DNA of 7,346 nucleotides from Onstottus_B sp035558335 (lineage in GTDB: Bacteria > Acidobacteriota > Blastocatellia > UBA7656). The stretch lies in the NCBI GenBank assembly GCA_035558335.1, contig DATMCM010000396.1:1-7346 (forward strand), given 5' to 3'. A program made the position numbers and the translations under genes. The notes below the pieces were generated by a model. It was given only the letters and a program-made list of their open reading frames with translations. It had not been told where the DNA came from and searched no databases. Of this stretch, positions 4,621 to 7,346 are shown piece after piece. Each line of letters starts with the position of its first letter. Position 1 is the stretch's first letter.

Positions 4621-7002
4621 TCACTTCTTGGACGCAGCTCTAAGCTTCTCAATCCGCAAAGCAGTTTTCTCAAGCGCGGCGCGTTCGGGCGCCTCTCTCG
4701 CATACTCTTCCCATTCCGAGATTGCTTCATCGTAAAGGTTGGCCGTTTCGCATAGCGCCGCAAGCGCGCTATGACAGTCAGGACAACGACCTTGAGATTT
4801 CCGCGCAGCCTGGCGCAGAACTCGCAAAGCTCGGTCCCTGTTTCCCTTACTCGCCAAAGCCTGACCAAACCTGAGCACATCTTCGGGTTTGCCCGATTCT
4901 GGTATGCCCCTGGCGCGTTTGAATGCCGATCGCGCTGGGCCTGAATAAGGGTTTAGTTCCAAGGCAAGTCGCGCTTCATTCGCTGCCTCCTCACGCTCGT
5001 CTCTGGCGAGGTGCGCTTCAGCCATCAACCAGTGCGAATTGGAAAACCGCGGGTCCGTTCTCACAGCCTCGGTGGCATAAGTGAATAGCTTGTTGGCATC
5101 GCCAAGTTGCAAAGCAAGATAGGCGAGCAACACATAGTTCGAATCGGGAGTAAGTGTGTGCGCGAGAGACTGCTCAGTGTGCAACATAGCGAGCTCGAGG
5201 GCCTGGTTTCGCATCGAACGCGCATCGTTCAATTCCGTCTGTTGGTCACCAGCCTCACTTGTAGCCAGATTGTCAGCGTAAAGCATAAGGGCGTTAGCGA
5301 ACAGGAAACGGTAGTCATTCGTGAAATCCGGTCCGCTCACCGCGCGATTGCCCTGTTCGATTACGCGGCTCAGATCCCCGGCATACGCTGCTGCGATGGC
5401 CCTATTAATAGCTAGGTCTGCTCTCGTCAGCCCGATCGAATACCCTGTAACTGCAACAAAAAGCGCGCATCCTGCGGCAATGGTGAAACGTCCCAGCCGA
5501 AGAGCATTAATCGATGAAGCGAGCCCTCGAGCCGGCACCGTCGTGGTCTTCGAACCTCTTAATGCAGCCACAGAATCCTCGCGATGCGTTCCGCTCTCTA
5601 CACGACCATGACCAGAACTGCTGGCGACTTGACCGGAATCGTTGGGGACTAATGTGTTCGAAGCAATCTGTGCGAGGGCCGCGAAGGCAAAAAAGTAGAG
5701 CCCGGTTGAGATCTGATCAAAAATGAACACATTGTGCACGACCACCGCAGCCAGCGACGATATGAGAGAAGCGCGAACTATCCTTGTGCCTCTATCCGTG
5801 GACCGGCGATGCGCTCTGATCAGGAGACCGAACGAGGAGGCGATGATTGCGACATATAAGATAGCGCCCGGCAGACCATACGACACCGCCGAGTCAATGT
5901 AGGAGTTGTGTGAACTTTCGTTGTTAGTCCCGGGGGCTAGGCGAGCCAACTCCTTAGACTTATGTTCGAGGAATCCAGTGCGAAACCCTTCTGGACCGCA
6001 GCCCAATAAAGGATACTGGATCACCATCTTCACGGAATCGCGCCACAAGAGGGTTCGACCCGCTCCAGTAAATCCTTCCTTGATAAATGAGCGTGCCCTC
6101 AGTGTTATGTTGCGCGAGGCGGGGCTGATGCCCAGTAGGCCGATTAGAACAAGGATAACAATGAAAGCGACACCGGCCCTGCGCAGGGTCGGACGATTCG
6201 GTATTTCTAACGACTTGCCAACAACTCCGAACAATGTGAGCGCAGCAAAAACAAACACTCCCGCCACGACGCCGACCCACGCCCCGCGCGTCCCGGTAAA
6301 TACTATGGCAGCTGCACAAAGGATTGCCGCCGCGACTGCAATTCGACGCGCGTGACCGCGCGAAACAAGCGCGAGCCCCGCGCCGAGCGGCGCAACATAG
6401 AGGAGAAAGTTTCCCAGATAGTCCGAATGTCCAATCGTGCTGTTGACCCGGAGCACCGGTCCGGCTTCTGATTCGAACGTGTAGATGTGTGCTTGAAGAA
6501 AAGGATCGCGGCCAAAGAACTGCATATATGCATATGTCGAAACTGCTAGACCGGTAATCGTCATAGCCCACAACACGCCGTGCAATCTGTTCTTACTCGT
6601 GCCGACACTAAGGATCAGACTGACGAACAGAATGAAGAAACAAAAATGGGTGATCAGCCCCATCTGGTTATACGGGCTTCCGAACAATTCCACGAGCGGT
6701 GATACCCCGAAGATCGTAGAAATCGAAATCACAAACAGATACAGGGTAACCAGCAACACATGTCTCGTGCCCAGCAACTTAGATAATTGGACCCGACGCG
6801 AGCCGTCGATTGCGGCCCAGGCGAGCAGCGGTACGAGCGCGGCCGCTCCCGTGAGCAGGAGACCAAACTTCGGTAGAGAATACATCCTGTAGACAGCAGT
6901 GCTGAATACAAGAGGCACAGCGACAAGCAGCCCGACGGTCAGCCAGTAAGTGGCTGAATTTGCGGGCCCTGGCCCTTTGGCGGACGAACCGCTTCTTACC
7001 AC
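4621..7002 (-). CDS. O-antigen ligase/polymerase (Wzy_C-type) membrane protein with C-terminal TPR region
   Basis: This 793-residue inner-membrane protein is of the WaaL/Wzy type, which transfers or polymerises undecaprenyl-linked glycans on the periplasmic side. About a dozen hydrophobic helices lie between residues 18 and 448, plus one more at 505-525. Family-typical blocks are GHSDYLGNF (191-199), FTGTRGAWVG (235-244), GRTLLWRDS (315-323) with PLLGCGPEGF (331-340), and SSHNSYIDSAVSYGLPGA (363-380); H365 is the likely functional histidine in that loop. After the last helix, residues about 528-793 form a TPR-like helical region, clearest at 633-690, which may bind partners or the glycan chain. 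The start is GTG at 7000-7002, with GGAGGAGGT directly upstream (7003-7011); the GGAGG at 7007-7011 gives a 4-nt spacing. No other in-frame ATG, GTG or TTG lies between this codon and an upstream stop. No glycosyltransferases or flippase lie nearby, so it is not inside a visible polysaccharide cluster. Ligase versus polymerase cannot be decided from sequence. A CxxCH motif at 740-744 is unusual. Confidence 0.93.
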   Translation of the reverse strand: MVRSGSSAKGPGPANSATYWLTVGLLVAVPLVFSTAVYRMYSLPKFGLLLTGAAALVPLLAWAAIDGSRRVQLSKLLGTRHVLLVTLYLFVISISTIFGVSPLVELFGSPYNQMGLITHFCFFILFVSLILSVGTSKNRLHGVLWAMTITGLAVSTYAYMQFFGRDPFLQAHIYTFESEAGPVLRVNSTIGHSDYLGNFLLYVAPLGAGLALVSRGHARRIAVAAAILCAAAIVFTGTRGAWVGVVAGVFVFAALTLFGVVGKSLEIPNRPTLRRAGVAFIVILVLIGLLGISPASRNITLRARSFIKEGFTGAGRTLLWRDSVKMVIQYPLLGCGPEGFRTGFLEHKSKELARLAPGTNNESSHNSYIDSAVSYGLPGAILYVAIIASSFGLLIRAHRRSTDRGTRIVRASLISSLAAVVVHNVFIFDQISTGLYFFAFAALAQIASNTLVPNDSGQVASSSGHGRVESGTHREDSVAALRGSKTTTVPARGLASSINALRLGRFTIAAGCALFVAVTGYSIGLTRADLAINRAIAAAYAGDLSRVIEQGNRAVSGPDFTNDYRFLFANALMLYADNLATSEAGDQQTELNDARSMRNQALELAMLHTEQSLAHTLTPDSNYVLLAYLALQLGDANKLFTYATEAVRTDPRFSNSHWLMAEAHLARDEREEAANEARLALELNPYSGPARSAFKRARGIPESGKPEDVLRFGQALASKGNRDRALRVLRQAARKSQGRCPDCHSALAALCETANLYDEAISEWEEYAREAPERAALEKTALRIEKLRAASKK

Positions 7003-7011
7003 ACCTCCTCC
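7003..7011 (-). promoter_or_regulatory. Shine-Dalgarno site supporting the GTG start
   Basis: On the minus strand GGAGGAGGT abuts the GTG codon at 7002. The site is unusually close; only its upstream GGAGG (7011-7007) has workable spacing of 4 nt. It supports the GTG start, since no alternative start codon fits. Confidence 0.7.
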
Positions 7012-7071
7012 AATATCGATAGGAAGCGCCTCCGACTTGTTAACCAGTCGACGAGGATCGAAAGCGCCGTG

Positions 7072-7100
7072 ATTCTATATCCAGAGGCAATTCGCGCCAA
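7072..7100 (-). promoter_or_regulatory. Sigma70-like promoter for the O-antigen ligase-type gene
   Basis: On the minus strand, TTGGCG (7100-7095) is followed after exactly 17 bp by TAGAAT (7077-7072, five of six matches to TATAAT). Initiation near 7065 gives a leader of about 63 nt before the GTG at 7002. Prediction from motif and spacing only. Confidence 0.5.
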
Positions 7101-7154
7101 GCTTAGTCCAGGAGACCATCTGAGCGCGGTGCATTCTTTGGGTTCATGCGCAAC

Positions 7155-7183
7155 TTGAACGTACGTTCATAATCTCATAGCAT
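7155..7183 (+). promoter_or_regulatory. Possible sigma70-like promoter overlapping a palindrome
   Basis: TTGAAC (7155-7160) is followed after 17 bp by TAGCAT (7178-7183); each matches four of six consensus bases. It faces the lipoprotein gene. The palindrome at 7156-7169 covers its -35 element and part of the spacer, a typical repressor position. It competes with the extended -10 candidate at 7210-7218 as the promoter for that gene. Confidence 0.3.
7156..7169. promoter_or_regulatory. Perfect 14-bp palindrome, candidate operator
   Basis: TGAACGTACGTTCA is identical to its own reverse complement. It lies in the region between two divergent genes, about 55 bp upstream of the minus-strand -35 element and about 84 bp upstream of the lipoprotein start. 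Its form suits a dimeric regulator such as a TetR-family protein. No regulator gene is visible in the window. Confidence 0.45.
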
Positions 7184-7209
7184 AGCGTTGCCGTTGGGCA
7201 TCTCTCTTG

Positions 7210-7218
7210 TGCTAAATT
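7210..7218 (+). promoter_or_regulatory. Extended -10 element for the lipoprotein gene
   Basis: TGCTAAATT fits the extended -10 pattern TGnTATAAT with TAAATT at 7213-7218. A weak -35 (TTGCCG, 7188-7193) lies 19 bp upstream. Initiation would fall near 7225, so the transcript would be leaderless for ATG 7228 or have a leader of only about 15 nt for ATG 7240. Confidence 0.35.
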
Positions 7219-7239
7219 TATCTTGTTATGGTTGATCCT

Positions 7240-7346
7240 ATGAGAAAGCTCTTTGTAGCGCCGGTTTTGTTTGCGGTTTTTTTGGTTGGCTGCTCGTCGG
7301 GGGCCGATCATGCAAGCGCGCCCTCAGGCGACGCGAACGCCAATGC
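7240..7346 (+). CDS. Putative lipoprotein, N-terminal fragment (runs off window)
   Basis: Only the first 35 codons are visible. The start MRKLF is followed by a hydrophobic core and the lipobox LVGC, with the modified cysteine at residue 18, then a small polar stretch SSGADHASAPSG and GDANAN, typical of a flexible linker after the lipid anchor. The protein should be processed by the lipoprotein signal peptidase and tethered to a membrane; Ser rather than Asp after the Cys fits the outer membrane under the E. coli rule, if that rule applies here. An in-frame ATG at 7228 would add MVDP. I prefer 7240 because it gives the classical positively charged signal start; neither codon has a Shine-Dalgarno site. 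The gene is divergent from the O-antigen ligase-type gene and shares a 225-bp control region with it. The functional part lies beyond the window, so no role can be assigned. Confidence 0.82.
   Translation, partial: MRKLFVAPVLFAVFLVGCSSGADHASAPSGDANAN

Noticed and set aside
5960..6571. Minus-strand frame of 203 codons inside the ligase-type gene
   Set aside because: It overlaps the well-supported ligase-type frame on the same strand, is rich in Arg, Ser and Cys, and shows no domain features.

Overview
The window looks like a chromosomal segment of an environmental Gram-negative-type bacterium of moderate GC content. It encodes an O-antigen ligase/polymerase-type membrane protein, a lipoprotein with a classical lipobox, and several Sec-exported proteins. 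The Cys-containing C-terminal module of the secreted protein at 3382-4449, and the intergenic repeat near 2543-2631, resemble what I have seen in Acidobacteriota (Blastocatellia-like) and similar soil bacteria. That lineage call is an inference from protein style and is not proven here. I see no tRNA, rRNA, CRISPR array, transposase or phage gene.

Layout. (1) Positions 1-2407 hold a minus-strand pair: a secreted protein with a PepSY/FTP-like C-terminal half (2407-1601), then, 28 nt downstream, a long multi-pass membrane protein (1572-1) that runs off the left edge without a stop. (2) Positions 2408-2688 are a divergent intergenic region with a sigma70-like minus-strand promoter, a perfect 15-bp palindrome at its predicted transcription start, and a large imperfect inverted repeat. 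(3) Positions 2689-3114 (+) encode a stand-alone Smr-domain protein. (4) Positions 3382-4449 (+) encode a secreted protein with a jelly-roll (MAM / choice-of-anchor J-like) domain and a Cys-containing C-terminal module. It has its own promoter, a roughly 180-nt structured leader, a strong Shine-Dalgarno sequence and a strong terminator. (5) Positions 7002-4621 (-) encode a 793-residue O-antigen ligase/Wzy-type protein fused to a C-terminal TPR region, converging on that terminator. (6) Positions 7003-7227 are a divergent control region with promoters in both directions and a perfect 14-bp palindrome. (7) A lipoprotein gene starts at about 7240 (+) and is cut by the right edge.

The common theme is the cell envelope: an exported PepSY-like protein with a membrane-protein partner, a secreted binding-type protein, a surface-polysaccharide ligase/polymerase and a lipoprotein. 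Only the 2407-1 pair looks like an operon; the other genes appear to be separate transcription units. I found no clear new defence or mobile system. The least explained items are the large unrecognised membrane protein at the left edge and the palindromes and repeat in the two divergent intergenic regions.
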